Shown here: piece after piece, positions 26,913 to 36,409 of the stretch
Layout: each line of letters starts with the position of its first letter
Numbering within the stretch: position 1 is the stretch's first letter
NCBI GenBank assembly: GCA_951812665.1
Contig: CATOST010000011.1
Coordinates: forward strand, 1-61,143
Source: an uncultured Acidobacteriota bacterium
GTDB taxonomy: Bacteria > Acidobacteriota > UBA6911 > RPQK01 > JAJDTT01
Length of the DNA stretch: 61,143 bases
Direction: 5' to 3'
Translations under genes and position numbers: made by a program
Notes under the pieces: generated by a model
What the model was told of the DNA's origin: nothing
What the model saw: only the letters and a program-made list of their open reading frames with translations
The model's database searches: none

Positions 26913-28211
26913 CTACCTGCCCGAGCTTTCCGAGCGACTCCGTCCGGTCCGGCGCCCGTAACCATGGTGCAGGATGGCGGCGGCCGCGAGCCCCACGGTC
27001 GCCAAGCCCGAGAGCAGGAGGAAGTAGTGCTGATGCCCGCCGATGCCGGGTGTCGCGTCCAGCAGCCGGCCGGCGATCATGTTGTAGAAGATGTCCGGCG
27101 TATAGCCCACGAGGGAGATCACGCCGACGGCGGTCCCGGTCAACGCGCGCGGAACATGAGTCTGCTCCAACAGGGCGAAGTAGAGGGCGCGTAGCGCAAA
27201 CACACCGAAGACCGTCACCATCAGGTTCGCGTAAAGGATCACCAGCAGTTCCGGACTCGTCCCCAGGAATGCCAGAACGCCCCAGCACGCGGCGAGGGAA
27301 GTAAACAATACCGTGGTCGTCCGGGCGATCCCGAACCGGTCGCCCACGATTCCGGCGAGGATGGCGGCGCCGGGACGAAGGTAGCCCGTGGTGGCGGCGA
27401 AGCCGGCGGCATCGGTTTCGTTCATCCCCAGCACTTCGTAGTAGTAGAGGGAATAGTTGTCGAGTCCCTTGAAGCCGCAGTAGGCGCAGATCACGATGAC
27501 GGCCTGCAGCCACACCGCGCGAATGCCGAGGACTTTCCGGACGTTCGACCAGGTCTGCCGTCGGCGCACCGGCGAGCCCGAGGGCGTTTCGGGTATGAGC
27601 CACCACACCGCGGCGGCTGCCGCCAGAGTGGAGATGGTGTAGAAGAGGATGACCGTCTGCAGGGCGGCCGCGCGTTCGGCCGGGTCGGCGAGCGTCGGAT
27701 CGGCTCCGATTCGGAGGCTGAGCAGAACGACGCCGCCGCTGGCGAACAGTGCCGCGATCAGACCGCGGCCACCGTCCAGAAGGCCGAATCCCCGGCCTTG
27801 AGCGAGTTGCCCCCCCCACTCCCGGGTCGCGCGGATCAGGGCGCACCAGAAAAGAAGCACGCTCGTCACCCCCCAGAACGCATACAGGAAAGACATTCCA
27901 AGAATCCCGGGCAGGGTCATGAGATAGAGACCGCCCGCGGCCGTGACCACAAGCGAAATGCTCATCAGCTTGCGGGCCGAGAAACGGTCGGCGAGGATCC
28001 CTCCCGGGAAATAGCAGAGCATCGCGGTGATGCCGTAGGGCGCGAAGATGTCACCCAGGTCGGCATTGGAAAAGTCGAAGACTTCGAGCACGGTCGGTCG
28101 GAAGAAGCGAAGAATGTGAAACGGCAGGCTGTACATCATCTCCCCGGCGAACACCAGGGCGAACATGGTGAGAATGCGCGTGCGCGTCTCAGTCGAGATG
28201 GGATTTCGCAT
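26913..28211 (-). CDS. MFS transporter
   Basis: A 432-residue major-facilitator carrier with about 12 hydrophobic segments. The intracellular loop between TM2 and TM3 reads GGILADRFSARKLM, the classic GxxxDRxxxR/K signature, and a matching AGIVGDRFGIART occurs in the second half. The ATG at 28211 is preferred; a GTG at 28235 is also in frame. Substrate unknown; the downstream neighbour in the same direction as the secreted propeller/glycosidase-like gene (37 bp gap) suggests uptake of its product. Confidence 0.85.
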   Translation of the reverse strand: MRNPISTETRTRILTMFALVFAGEMMYSLPFHILRFFRPTVLEVFDFSNADLGDIFAPYGITAMLCYFPGGILADRFSARKLMSISLVVTAAGGLYLMTLPGILGMSFLYAFWGVTSVLLFWCALIRATREWGGQLAQGRGFGLLDGGRGLIAALFASGGVVLLSLRIGADPTLADPAERAAALQTVILFYTISTLAAAAAVWWLIPETPSGSPVRRRQTWSNVRKVLGIRAVWLQAVIVICAYCGFKGLDNYSLYYYEVLGMNETDAAGFAATTGYLRPGAAILAGIVGDRFGIARTTTVLFTSLAACWGVLAFLGTSPELLVILYANLMVTVFGVFALRALYFALLEQTHVPRALTGTAVGVISLVGYTPDIFYNMIAGRLLDATPGIGGHQHYFLLLSGLATVGLAAAAILHHGYGRRTGRSRSESSGR

Positions 28212-28247
28212 TACACCGGCATCCGGCCGGGGCACGGCTCCGCGGAA

Positions 28248-31001
28248 TCACCTGAAGGAAAAGCTGTAGAGCCGGGCGTGACCCTCCAGATGGAATCGCA
28301 GCCGGAGCGGCTCTCCGCCGGTGGGAAGACTGAGCTGTTCTCCCCCGTAGGGCCAAGAGACCGGCACCGCGAGGCCGTCCCCCGTCACGGCATTGCTCCG
28401 AGCCACGACCCGGTCCCCCTGCAACAGCTCCACGAGAATCCGGCCTCGGCCTCGATAGAGTCCCGTTGCATTCAGTTCCAATTCCAAGGGCGCACCCGTC
28501 GGCTGCAAGGGGATCGTGGTCCAGGAGCCCGATTCGGACCCTTCCGCCACCTCCAGGCTGACGAACCCGTCCCGGCGGATGGTGGCCAGGCCGGTGTACA
28601 TGGGAGTCATGATCCAATCGTGGAACCATCCGATGGTGGTGGCGCTGCCGGAATAGTAGAACCAGAATTCGCCCTTGACTTCCAAGGGGACGTTCACGGG
28701 TGATACCCAGCCGGCGTCCCATTCTCCGTCCCGGCCCAATTCGATCACGGGCCGCCCGTCGAAGACGTGGACGAAATTGACCCCGTCCCGGCTGACAATC
28801 AACTGCTGGGGCATCCGGTGATCGGGGCCCCAAATGTCGAACATGCCGGGATAGATGCCGGCGTCGGGCCAGACCGAGGTCAGATGTTGCTCCGCCTCCA
28901 GGCCGGCCCGGGGCACCATGTTGGGGTTCCTGGGATCGCTGGTCCACTCCAGCAGGTCGGGGCTCCAGTAGACGCAGGTCATACGGACCCATTTGTAGGT
29001 CTCTCTCGCGCAATGGGAGTACACCTTCCAGCGACGCTCCGGTTTCGGTTCCAGATCGTCGTAGAAGAGGTTGCGCCGGTCGCCGAACGACATTTGGACG
29101 CGGCCGCCCCGGTTCCAGTGGATGCCGTCGGGAGAATAGAGAAGCGGATTGCCTCGTGTCGCCACGATGGCCTTGTAGCGGCGATCGGGATCCGGTTCCC
29201 GGTCGTCCTTGACCACCATGGGCATGTAGGCGCTCCCTCCATCGCCGCTCATGTCCATGATGTTGTTGGCCTTGGACCCCTTGTATTCCACCTGGTTCAG
29301 ATTGGGCTTGACCCAGTTCACCCCGTCCCGGCTCTCGGCATAGCCCAGGTAATGAGGGGTCCGCTGGTTGGTCGCGTACTCCTGGGAGAGGCCCGAGTAC
29401 CACATCCGGAATCGCCCCCCGTCGTAGAGAATCTCCCCGTAAGCGTGGGCGCGGAGACTGTCGAAACTGCCCGGAGGACCGGTTCTCAGCACCGGGTTGG
29501 CCGGGTGCTTCTTCATGGGTTGGAAGCTCTCGACCAGTCCGTCGGTCTCGCTCACCTCCAGCATGTCTAGGAAGAGGACTTTGCGGCCCGCCTCCACCTT
29601 CAGGTCCGGGACCGCCATCCGGTCGAAAAAGACCCCGCCGCCGGTCGAATCGGTGGCGGCCAGTGTCATCCCCAGACTCCCGGAGCCGGGTGACATCTCC
29701 TTCTGGACCGTGTGGAAGTCGCTCAATGCGGGTCCCGCCGACAGCTCGTTGGGAAAAATGTTGGTGGCCTCCTTGTGCAGCAGAGGGTCGCCGGCCAGGG
29801 TGCGGCTTTCGTAGGGAGCGCTGAACGCGTCTCCCAGCCAGCGCGAGTAGAAGGTGTGGCCGCGGGTCGAATTGGACCAGAAGACCCAGGCGACGCCGTG
29901 CTCGTCGCGGGCCAGTTGGGGCCGGTGGAACTTGTCCCGGCCGTAGTGCAGCGGTTTGCGGGTCCACTCTCGGCCGTCGAAATAGGCGTACAGGATCAGG
30001 TGCTCCGATTTCTCGAAGACCACCAGTGCTCGTTCGCCCCACCCGACCACGCTGTAGTTGACGAAGCCGGTTCCGCTCCAGGGGCCATGAGGCAGTTTCC
30101 GGGTCAGGTCCTGGTCACTGGCGAAGGATCTGGCCAAGTCGGGGATCTGCAGATAGAAGAGGAGCCAGGAGTCGTCCCGGGTGAAGGCCAGGTGGAGCGT
30201 GCCGCTGGGGTCCAGGTCCATCACCGGCGCCCGGAATGCGCCCGGAAGGGTCAGGACCTTGCGGGTCCAGCCTCGGTCCGACGGGGTGGCCATCCAGATC
30301 TCCTCCGATTCCTTGCGTCCGTTGTGGCGGTTGTAGACGATTCCGCCGTCCTGGAGGCGCGAGTAGCCGTCTGCAATAGACGACGCTTGGCTGTAGGTGA
30401 TCCAGAGCCGCCCCGCTTCGTCGACGGCGAGGTCTCCCATTCGCGGGTCCTTCGCCGAGTCGTCGACCCGTTGGGCCGGCGCCCAGTTGCCGGCATCGCG
30501 GATCTTGCCGGCCGCGTCGGCTCCGGAGACTTCGCACCGGCTGTACCAGATCGCGTCGGGTCCGGTGCCTTGCCAGATCAGGTGCAGCACGCCGTCACCG
30601 TCGAGGACGAAGCTGACCGCACTGGCCTCGCCTGCTGTACCTGCGATGCGATTCTCGGGGGACCCTCCGGCCAGGGCCACGGGTGGGTGAAAATCGCCGG
30701 CGAACTCGGGATCGCCGCTCTTGGAGACGGCCAGAAAGACGGTTTTGCCGCCCGAGGACTTGCCGTCGTAGGCGACGAACCAGAGACCGTCCCCGTTCCT
30801 CCCGATCTGCCGCCCGTTGGAGTGGGGGAAGGGAACGACCCCTCCGTTGCTGCCAACCTTCAGGGTCACCACCGCCGGCAGGGACTCCGCCAAAAGAAGT
30901 AACGAGAAGAACCACCACCAGATCCGGCCCGTTCGATGCAAATTCTTCGTTTCTGACTTGTCGGAAGCGGTTGCACAGGGACGAAAATGAGTCTTCACCA
31001 T
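28248..31001 (-). CDS. Secreted two-domain protein: propeller plus glycosidase-like domain
   Basis: A 917-residue exported protein (hydrophobic segment WWWFFSLLLLAESLPAVV at about 28-45). Residues about 50-465 are a propeller of the sialidase/BNR type (GDGVLHLIWQG, AGRLWITYSQ, SGTLHLAFTRDD, GVAWVFWSNS). From about 470 the sequence changes to a five-bladed GH32/GH43-like domain: LFLDMLEVSE, KHPANPVLRTG, RFRMWYSG, AESRDGVNWVKPNL, ending in ARLYSFSFR. This C-terminal half is a clear paralogue of the stand-alone protein at 42073-43722. The ATG at 31001 has AGGAGAG upstream. Probably hydrolyses or binds a polysaccharide; activity unproven. Confidence 0.78.
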   Translation of the reverse strand: MVKTHFRPCATASDKSETKNLHRTGRIWWWFFSLLLLAESLPAVVTLKVGSNGGVVPFPHSNGRQIGRNGDGLWFVAYDGKSSGGKTVFLAVSKSGDPEFAGDFHPPVALAGGSPENRIAGTAGEASAVSFVLDGDGVLHLIWQGTGPDAIWYSRCEVSGADAAGKIRDAGNWAPAQRVDDSAKDPRMGDLAVDEAGRLWITYSQASSIADGYSRLQDGGIVYNRHNGRKESEEIWMATPSDRGWTRKVLTLPGAFRAPVMDLDPSGTLHLAFTRDDSWLLFYLQIPDLARSFASDQDLTRKLPHGPWSGTGFVNYSVVGWGERALVVFEKSEHLILYAYFDGREWTRKPLHYGRDKFHRPQLARDEHGVAWVFWSNSTRGHTFYSRWLGDAFSAPYESRTLAGDPLLHKEATNIFPNELSAGPALSDFHTVQKEMSPGSGSLGMTLAATDSTGGGVFFDRMAVPDLKVEAGRKVLFLDMLEVSETDGLVESFQPMKKHPANPVLRTGPPGSFDSLRAHAYGEILYDGGRFRMWYSGLSQEYATNQRTPHYLGYAESRDGVNWVKPNLNQVEYKGSKANNIMDMSGDGGSAYMPMVVKDDREPDPDRRYKAIVATRGNPLLYSPDGIHWNRGGRVQMSFGDRRNLFYDDLEPKPERRWKVYSHCARETYKWVRMTCVYWSPDLLEWTSDPRNPNMVPRAGLEAEQHLTSVWPDAGIYPGMFDIWGPDHRMPQQLIVSRDGVNFVHVFDGRPVIELGRDGEWDAGWVSPVNVPLEVKGEFWFYYSGSATTIGWFHDWIMTPMYTGLATIRRDGFVSLEVAEGSESGSWTTIPLQPTGAPLELELNATGLYRGRGRILVELLQGDRVVARSNAVTGDGLAVPVSWPYGGEQLSLPTGGEPLRLRFHLEGHARLYSFSFR

Positions 31002-31123
31002 TGTTCGGCTCTCCTGAAGCAATAGAAATGTGAGGCCTCGATAGGGAAGGATCGTAGCAGAGTATTGTCCAAGAGAAGGTCCGATGAGCCCGAATCGGAG
31101 TGCCTACCGGCGCCGTCAGTAAA

Positions 31124-31417
31124 TCAGCGACCAAGTTCTTGCTGAACGATCGAAGGCCGCTTTGCGATCAGTGCAAGAAGGACGCGTGCCGGCCCCCTCG
31201 GGCGCCGGCGGCCTTGCTCCCAATTCTTGAGAGTGCCGAGTGGCACGCCGATACTCTTGGCGAAAGAACGCTGCGACAGGCCCGTCTTATCACGGATCGC
31301 CACGACATCGGGTTCGGGCACCTCGATTTCGTGTACCGTGTAACCGTCGCGTTCACCATCCATATAGGCGCCTGCATCTTCAAGCCCGACCATAGTCTTG
31401 TCGAATGCGTTGCTCAT
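31124..31417 (-). CDS. XRE/HigA-like helix-turn-helix antitoxin, no toxin partner seen
   Basis: A 97-residue protein with an N-terminal segment typical of RelE/HigB partners (GYTVHEIEVPEPDVVAIRDK) and a helix-turn-helix at about 40-80 (TGLSQRSFAKSIGVPLGTLK, then NWEQGRRRP). Such proteins are antitoxins and autorepressors. GGAGG precedes the ATG at 31417. No toxin gene lies upstream or downstream: the next genes are the secreted propeller protein and a divergent cytochrome-type gene. It may be an orphan antitoxin or have been recruited as a local regulator. Confidence 0.8.
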   Translation of the reverse strand: MSNAFDKTMVGLEDAGAYMDGERDGYTVHEIEVPEPDVVAIRDKTGLSQRSFAKSIGVPLGTLKNWEQGRRRPRGPARVLLALIAKRPSIVQQELGR

Positions 31418-31439
31418 TTCCGCCTCCGATCATGCCAAG

Positions 31440-31469
31440 AGGATAGGCGCCATTGGCGCCCTCAGTCAA
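31440..31469 (-). promoter_or_regulatory. Promoter and operator of the orphan XRE gene
   Basis: On the minus strand, TTGACT (31469-31464), an 18-base spacer, then TATCCT (31445-31440), giving a short leader of about 16 bases to the ATG. The spacer is filled by GGCGCC-ATT-GGCGCC (31446-31460), a dyad placed exactly where an autorepressor would block RNA polymerase. Confidence 0.6.
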
Positions 31470-31634
31470 TGACGTCTGCATCTGAAGGAAGGAATTCTGA
31501 ATTCTCTCGGGTAGCGGATCCCAGACGAGCAATCCTCGGCGGATGAAGGAGGTGCTGTCTTGCGCCCATCACAGTCGGTCCCCCGCCCGCTTTTCCCGTG
31601 TCCGGGACTTGCGGTATATTGCCAGGAGTTTCCC

Positions 31635-33992
31635 ATGAGTCGCTCTGTACTTTCCCTTTTCCTGTCGTTGGTTCTGGTTCTCCAGGGGATTGCCCCGCTG
31701 GAAGCGGCGACGCGGGCCAAAGCCGGAGACGAGCACGCCTTTCGGGACTCGGTCCTGCCGTTCCTGAATCGGAACTGCGTCGGTTGTCACAACCGCCAGT
31801 TGAAGACGGGCGGACTGGAGTTGGACGCCTTTCCCGAGTCCGGTTCCGGTCCGGGAGAGTTGACGCTCTGGAAGCAGGTTCGAGAGAAACTGGTCCGTGG
31901 CGAGATGCCGCCTCCCGGCCAGACCCGGCCAGAGCCCAAGGCTGTCGAGGCGGTGTTGGCGTGGATCCGAAGTCTTGGCGGGAACTCGGTGGATGCTACC
32001 GGTGGAGGACGGCCCGATCCGGGTCGCGTCACGGCCCGGCGTCTGAACCGGGCGGAATACAACAACACGATCCGTGATCTTTTGGGCGTCGATCTGAAAC
32101 CAGCGGCCGACTTTCCGGCGGACGACTCGGGTTACGGCTTCGACAACATCGGCGACGTGCTCTCGCTGCCCCCGATCCTGTTGGAGAAATACATGGCGGC
32201 GGCGGAGCGGATCGCCGAAGCGGCCATCGTCGCCCGGCCTCCGGTGGAGGCGACCCTGGTGAAATACCTGGCGCCCCGGGAGGCGGAACACGATGGGTTT
32301 TTCCCCGCCGGGGACTACCGGGTCGATCACGAATTTCCGACCGCGGGCGAATACGAACTCCGGGTCCGGGTCGTGGATCGCCGGTACCGGCCCAAGAAGG
32401 ATGAGCCTCCCCCGCCCATGCCGGCGAACGGCATCATGGCGGTGTCCTTCGCCGGCAACCGGATGAAGACCTTCGAGGTGGAACCCGACGTCTATGAGCG
32501 GGGGACCTTCGACGTCACCCTGGACGCCGACGGGCGAAAGTTGGAAATGTACGCCCACTTTCTCTCCGACGGCATGGAGAACATCCCGCAGGTCGAGGAT
32601 CCCAAGAGTTCGTACAAGGGGGAGCGGAAACTGTTCGTGGACAATTTCCTGCTCCTGGGTCCGTTGAAGGCGCGGCCCCTACCGGTGACCGAAAACCACC
32701 GCAAGCTCATGATCTGCGGCGACCCCGACGGCGGGTACCAAGCCGATTGCGCCCGGCGGATTCTGAGCCGCCTGTTGCGCCAGGCCTACCGGCGACCGGT
32801 TCGGGATGGTGAAGTCGAATCGGTCCTGCGGCTGGTGGAGATGGCCTGCAAGGAGGGGGATTCCTTCGCCCAGGCGATGCGCGTGGCGGTCCAGGCGGTC
32901 CTGGTCTCACCCCACTTCCTGTTTCGAATCGAGCGGGACCCCGATCCCACCGATCCGCATCTGGCCCACGAGATCGACTCCCACGAAATGGCGGCCCGGC
33001 TCTCCTATTTCATCTGGAGCAGCATGCCCGACGACGAGCTGTTTGGTTTGGCCGAGAGCTCGGAACTGAACGATCCGGCAGTCCTGAAGGCGCAGGTTCG
33101 GCGCATGCTGTCCGATCCCAAGGCGCGCGCGCTGGCCGAGAATTTCGCCGGACAATGGCTGGAGCTCCGAAACCTGGAGGAGGTCCGCCCCGATCCGGAC
33201 CTTTTCCCCGACTTCGACGCCCCCTTGCGCGCCTCCATGAGGCGGGAGACGGAGCTCTTCTTCGAAACGGTCCTGAGCGAGAACCTGAGCATTCTCGACT
33301 TCCTGGACGCCAAGTTCAGCTTTCTGAACCAGCGCCTGGCGCGTCACTACGGGATCGAAGGCATCGAGGGCGACCACTTCCGGCGGGTCGAGCTCGACGG
33401 CCTCCAGCGTTCCGGCATCCTGACCCAGGCGAGCATTCTCACGCTGTCGTCCTACCCCACGCGCACCTCGCCGGTCCTCCGCGGGAAGTGGCTGCTGGAG
33501 AACATTCTCGGGACGCCGCCTCCCGATCCGCCTCCCGGGATTCCCGAGTTGGAGGCGGAGAAGGTGGGGTTCGAGGCGACGTTGCGGGAACAGTTGGAAC
33601 AGCACCGCTCCAACCCGGGCTGCGCCTCCTGCCACATCAAGATGGACGCCCTGGGTTTCGGACTGGAGAACTACGACCCGGTGGGCGCTTGGCGAACGCG
33701 CCAGGGAAAATTTCCCATCGACTCCGCCGGGACGCTCCCGGGAGGACGATCCTTCACCAACCCGTCGGAGCTCCGGGCCGTCCTGGTGGAGGACCGGAAG
33801 GACTTCGCTCGCTGCCTGACCGAGAAGATGCTAACCTATGCCCTAGGACGGGGATTGGAAGAGTATGACCGGCCCGCCGTCGACAAGATCCTCCTGGGAT
33901 TGGAGCAGGATTACTACCGTTTGTCCCGTTTGATGTTGGAGATCGCCACCAGCATGCCGTTCCGGATGAGACGAGGAGAGGAAGTAAGATGA
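31635..33992 (+). CDS. DUF1587/DUF1592/DUF1588/DUF1585 cytochrome-like exported protein
   Basis: A 785-residue exported protein. Signal peptide at residues 1-24; a c-type heme motif CVGCHN (Cys48, Cys51, His52) near the N-terminus. Next come DUF1587 (RRLNRAEYNNTIRDLLGVD), a carbohydrate-binding-like insert (GEYELRVRVVD), DUF1595 (LLRQAYRRPVRDGEVES), DUF1592 (MAARLSYFIWSSMPDDELF), DUF1588 with a second heme motif CASCHI, and DUF1585 at the C-terminus (YALGRGLEEYD). AGGAG precedes the ATG at 31635. The family is tied to periplasmic redox or polymer degradation in Planctomycetes and Acidobacteria but has no proven reaction. Its stop overlaps the DUF1552 start. Confidence 0.9.
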   Translation: MSRSVLSLFLSLVLVLQGIAPLEAATRAKAGDEHAFRDSVLPFLNRNCVGCHNRQLKTGGLELDAFPESGSGPGELTLWKQVREKLVRGEMPPPGQTRPEPKAVEAVLAWIRSLGGNSVDATGGGRPDPGRVTARRLNRAEYNNTIRDLLGVDLKPAADFPADDSGYGFDNIGDVLSLPPILLEKYMAAAERIAEAAIVARPPVEATLVKYLAPREAEHDGFFPAGDYRVDHEFPTAGEYELRVRVVDRRYRPKKDEPPPPMPANGIMAVSFAGNRMKTFEVEPDVYERGTFDVTLDADGRKLEMYAHFLSDGMENIPQVEDPKSSYKGERKLFVDNFLLLGPLKARPLPVTENHRKLMICGDPDGGYQADCARRILSRLLRQAYRRPVRDGEVESVLRLVEMACKEGDSFAQAMRVAVQAVLVSPHFLFRIERDPDPTDPHLAHEIDSHEMAARLSYFIWSSMPDDELFGLAESSELNDPAVLKAQVRRMLSDPKARALAENFAGQWLELRNLEEVRPDPDLFPDFDAPLRASMRRETELFFETVLSENLSILDFLDAKFSFLNQRLARHYGIEGIEGDHFRRVELDGLQRSGILTQASILTLSSYPTRTSPVLRGKWLLENILGTPPPDPPPGIPELEAEKVGFEATLREQLEQHRSNPGCASCHIKMDALGFGLENYDPVGAWRTRQGKFPIDSAGTLPGGRSFTNPSELRAVLVEDRKDFARCLTEKMLTYALGRGLEEYDRPAVDKILLGLEQDYYRLSRLMLEIATSMPFRMRRGEEVR

Positions 33993-35341
33993 TCACCGGC
34001 AAACATCTGCATCGAAGGACCTTTCTGCGCGGATTGGGAACTGCCGTCGCCCTGCCCATGCTCGATGCCATGGCGCCGGCGTTCGCCAGCCGGGGCCGTG
34101 ATCTGGTGGCTGCCCCCTGCCGCCTCAGCTTCGCCTATGTGCCCAACGGCATCATCATGGAGGGTTGGACGCCGGCGGCCGACGGCGCCAAATTCGAGAT
34201 TCCAAAGATCCTGGAACCGTTGGCCTCGTCCCGCCAGGACTGGATGCTGCTCTCGGGCCTCACTCAGAACAACGGGCGCGCCCTGGGCGATGGCCCCGGC
34301 GACCACGCTCGTGCGGCGGCTTCGTATCTGACGGGAGTCCATCCCAAGAAGACCAAGGGAGCGGACATCAAGAACGGCATCTCCGTCGACCAGGTGGCGG
34401 CTCAAGCCATCGGCGACCGGACCCGCTTCCCCTCTTTGGAACTGGGGGTCGATCATGGCCGTATGGCCGGGAACTGCGACAGCGGCTACAGTTGCGCCTA
34501 CAGCAACAGCGTCGCCTGGCGCGGCGAGACCAGCCCCCTGCCACCCGAGGTGAATCCGCGGCTGGTCTTCGAACGGCTCTTCGGCGCCGCGGACCAGAAT
34601 ATGGATCCCGCCTACCAGGCCAAGCAGCGGCGCTACCGCAGGAGCATCCTGGATTTCGTGCGGGAGGACACGCAGCAGCTCAAGAGCCACCTGGGGCCCA
34701 CGGATCGGAGAAAGCTGGACGAGTACCTGCACGCCGTCCGTGAGATCGAAAAGAGGATCGACCGGGCCGAGAACGAGGTTCAGGTGGCCCCGCCCAGTTT
34801 GGACCGTCCGGCCGGGATCCCCATCGACTTTGCGGAGCACGTGCGTTTGATGTACGACCTGCAGATCCTGGCCTTCCAGACCGACATGACCCGCATCATC
34901 ACCTTCATGTACGGCATGGAGGGGAGCAATCGAACCTACCGGGAGATCGGTGTCTCCGGTGCCCACCACGGCTTGACCCATCACCAGGGGAACGAGGAGA
35001 AGATCCGGGACATCACCAAGATCAACCGGTATCACATGGAGCAGTTCGCCTACTTCCTGGACCGGCTCCGTTCCACGCCGGACGGCGACGGTTCACTGCT
35101 GGACCACTCCATCATCGTCTATGGAAGCGGTCTTGCCGACGGCAACAAGCACACGCATCATGATCTGCCGGTGCTTGTCGCCGGCCGCGGAAACGGCAGG
35201 CTGCATCCGGGCCGCCACCTTCGTTACCCCGACGAGACTCCCATGACCAACCTCTACCTCTCCATACTGGACCGGGTCGGACTGCAACCCGAGTCTCTGG
35301 GAGACAGCAATGGAAGGTTGGGGGAACTGACCGAGCTCTGA
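33989..35341 (+). CDS. DUF1552 TAT-exported protein
   Basis: A 450-residue protein with a twin-arginine signal (HRRTFLRGLGTAVALPML). The DUF1552 body has CRLSFAYVPNGIIMEGWTP, HARAAASYLTGVHPKK, GCD-like Cys-rich NCDSGYSCAYSNSVAW, and YGMEGSNRTYREIGVSGAHH. The fold is thought to be related to alkaline-phosphatase-like DUF1501 proteins. It is translationally coupled to the DUF1592 gene by ATGA overlap, the standard two-gene module, so both products probably act together in the periplasm. TAT export implies folding or cofactor insertion before secretion. Confidence 0.9.
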   Translation: MITGKHLHRRTFLRGLGTAVALPMLDAMAPAFASRGRDLVAAPCRLSFAYVPNGIIMEGWTPAADGAKFEIPKILEPLASSRQDWMLLSGLTQNNGRALGDGPGDHARAAASYLTGVHPKKTKGADIKNGISVDQVAAQAIGDRTRFPSLELGVDHGRMAGNCDSGYSCAYSNSVAWRGETSPLPPEVNPRLVFERLFGAADQNMDPAYQAKQRRYRRSILDFVREDTQQLKSHLGPTDRRKLDEYLHAVREIEKRIDRAENEVQVAPPSLDRPAGIPIDFAEHVRLMYDLQILAFQTDMTRIITFMYGMEGSNRTYREIGVSGAHHGLTHHQGNEEKIRDITKINRYHMEQFAYFLDRLRSTPDGDGSLLDHSIIVYGSGLADGNKHTHHDLPVLVAGRGNGRLHPGRHLRYPDETPMTNLYLSILDRVGLQPESLGDSNGRLGELTEL

Positions 35342-35365
35342 CGGCTCTGACCCGCCGATCCGGAC

Positions 35366-36211
35366 TCAGTTGGCGGGATCGATCCGGACGCCCCACTTCT
35401 GCAGAGCGGTGAGCTGCTGGTCTTTGGCCATGTCGCTCAGAGGATTTCCCTTGAGGTAAAGGCGCAGGAAGGGGGCGAAACTCTTTTCACCCTCGGCGTC
35501 TTCCCGAATCATCTCTACCAGAGGACCGAGGTCGGCGATCTTGTTGTCCTCCAGGAAGAGCATGCTCAACTCCTTCAGGCCCTTGAGCGGGGAGACGTCG
35601 CTGATGCCGCACCCTCGCAGATCCAGGGTCGAGACCCAGCGCAATCCCCCCAGGACACTCATGTTCCGGAGAGGATTGCCCCCCAGATAGAGGGACCAGA
35701 CCTTCTGGAGGTCCTTCAAGGGCGTGATGTCGGTGATCTGATTTCCGGCCAGATAGAGCGCGTTGAGGTTGACCAGCTTGGCCAGGGGCGCCACGGCGGC
35801 GATCCGGTTCTGGGACAGTCCCAGGTATTGAAGCTTGGTGAGTTCGGCCAGCGGGGAGAGATCGGCGATCTGGTTGCCGGAGAGATCCAGGGATTGGAGG
35901 TTCTCCAATGCCTTGACGGGGCCGATGCCGGTGATCTGGTTGTCGGAGAGGTCGACTTCCCCCAGCGAGATGCAGTACTCGAGCCCGGTGAGATCCTTGA
36001 TCTCCTTGCCCTTGGCTTTCAGGACGTAGACCTTGGTGGCGTCCTCCTTGTTCAGAGGCTCTTCGGTATTCCGTTTCTCGAACACCTGGGTCCGGACCGC
36101 CGCCTCGAGGTTCTTGTCCGGGAACACGCTGTCCTGCGCTGCACCAGGCGACCATGCCAAGAGGCCAACCAGCAACGCGGCGCTCAGGCTGACAAAAATG
36201 TGACGTCCCAT
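35366..36211 (-). CDS. Secreted leucine-rich-repeat protein (internalin-like)
   Basis: A 281-residue exported protein with a signal peptide ending in SPGAAQ. About eight 22-residue repeats follow the internalin pattern, for example LGEVDLSDNQITGIGPVKAL, LQSLDLSGNQIADLSPLAEL and LNALYLAGNQITDITPLKDL. The ATG at 36211 is chosen because AAGGAGGA lies 8 bases upstream; a TTG at 36217 is too close to that site. Such proteins bind partner proteins at the cell surface and are frequent in host-associated and aggregate-forming bacteria. Convergent with the DUF1552 gene. Confidence 0.87.
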   Translation of the reverse strand: MGRHIFVSLSAALLVGLLAWSPGAAQDSVFPDKNLEAAVRTQVFEKRNTEEPLNKEDATKVYVLKAKGKEIKDLTGLEYCISLGEVDLSDNQITGIGPVKALENLQSLDLSGNQIADLSPLAELTKLQYLGLSQNRIAAVAPLAKLVNLNALYLAGNQITDITPLKDLQKVWSLYLGGNPLRNMSVLGGLRWVSTLDLRGCGISDVSPLKGLKELSMLFLEDNKIADLGPLVEMIREDAEGEKSFAPFLRLYLKGNPLSDMAKDQQLTALQKWGVRIDPAN

Positions 36212-36409
36212 CGCCAAAGTCCTCCTTATCAGGCCTCTTTCCCTCGTTCGAATGGGGACTGCCTGTCTGGGAGGGGATTGTAGCAGACCTTCAGAAGGGC
36301 TTCGTCACCAGTTCCAATCCGGCCCGCCTTGCACCGGAATCAATGTTGAATCCGTTCCTGCAACGGGTTGGCCGCGTCTGATATAACGAGACCCTCTCCG
36401 GAGGCGTTC

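Noticed and set aside
25702..27846. 714-residue open frame on the minus strand
   Set aside because: It is a shadow of the GCS2-CBS and MFS genes, both with clear family motifs in other frames.
31592..31620. Promoter with TATATT before the DUF1592 gene
   Set aside because: The -35 is poor and the predicted start would fall within the ribosome-binding site.
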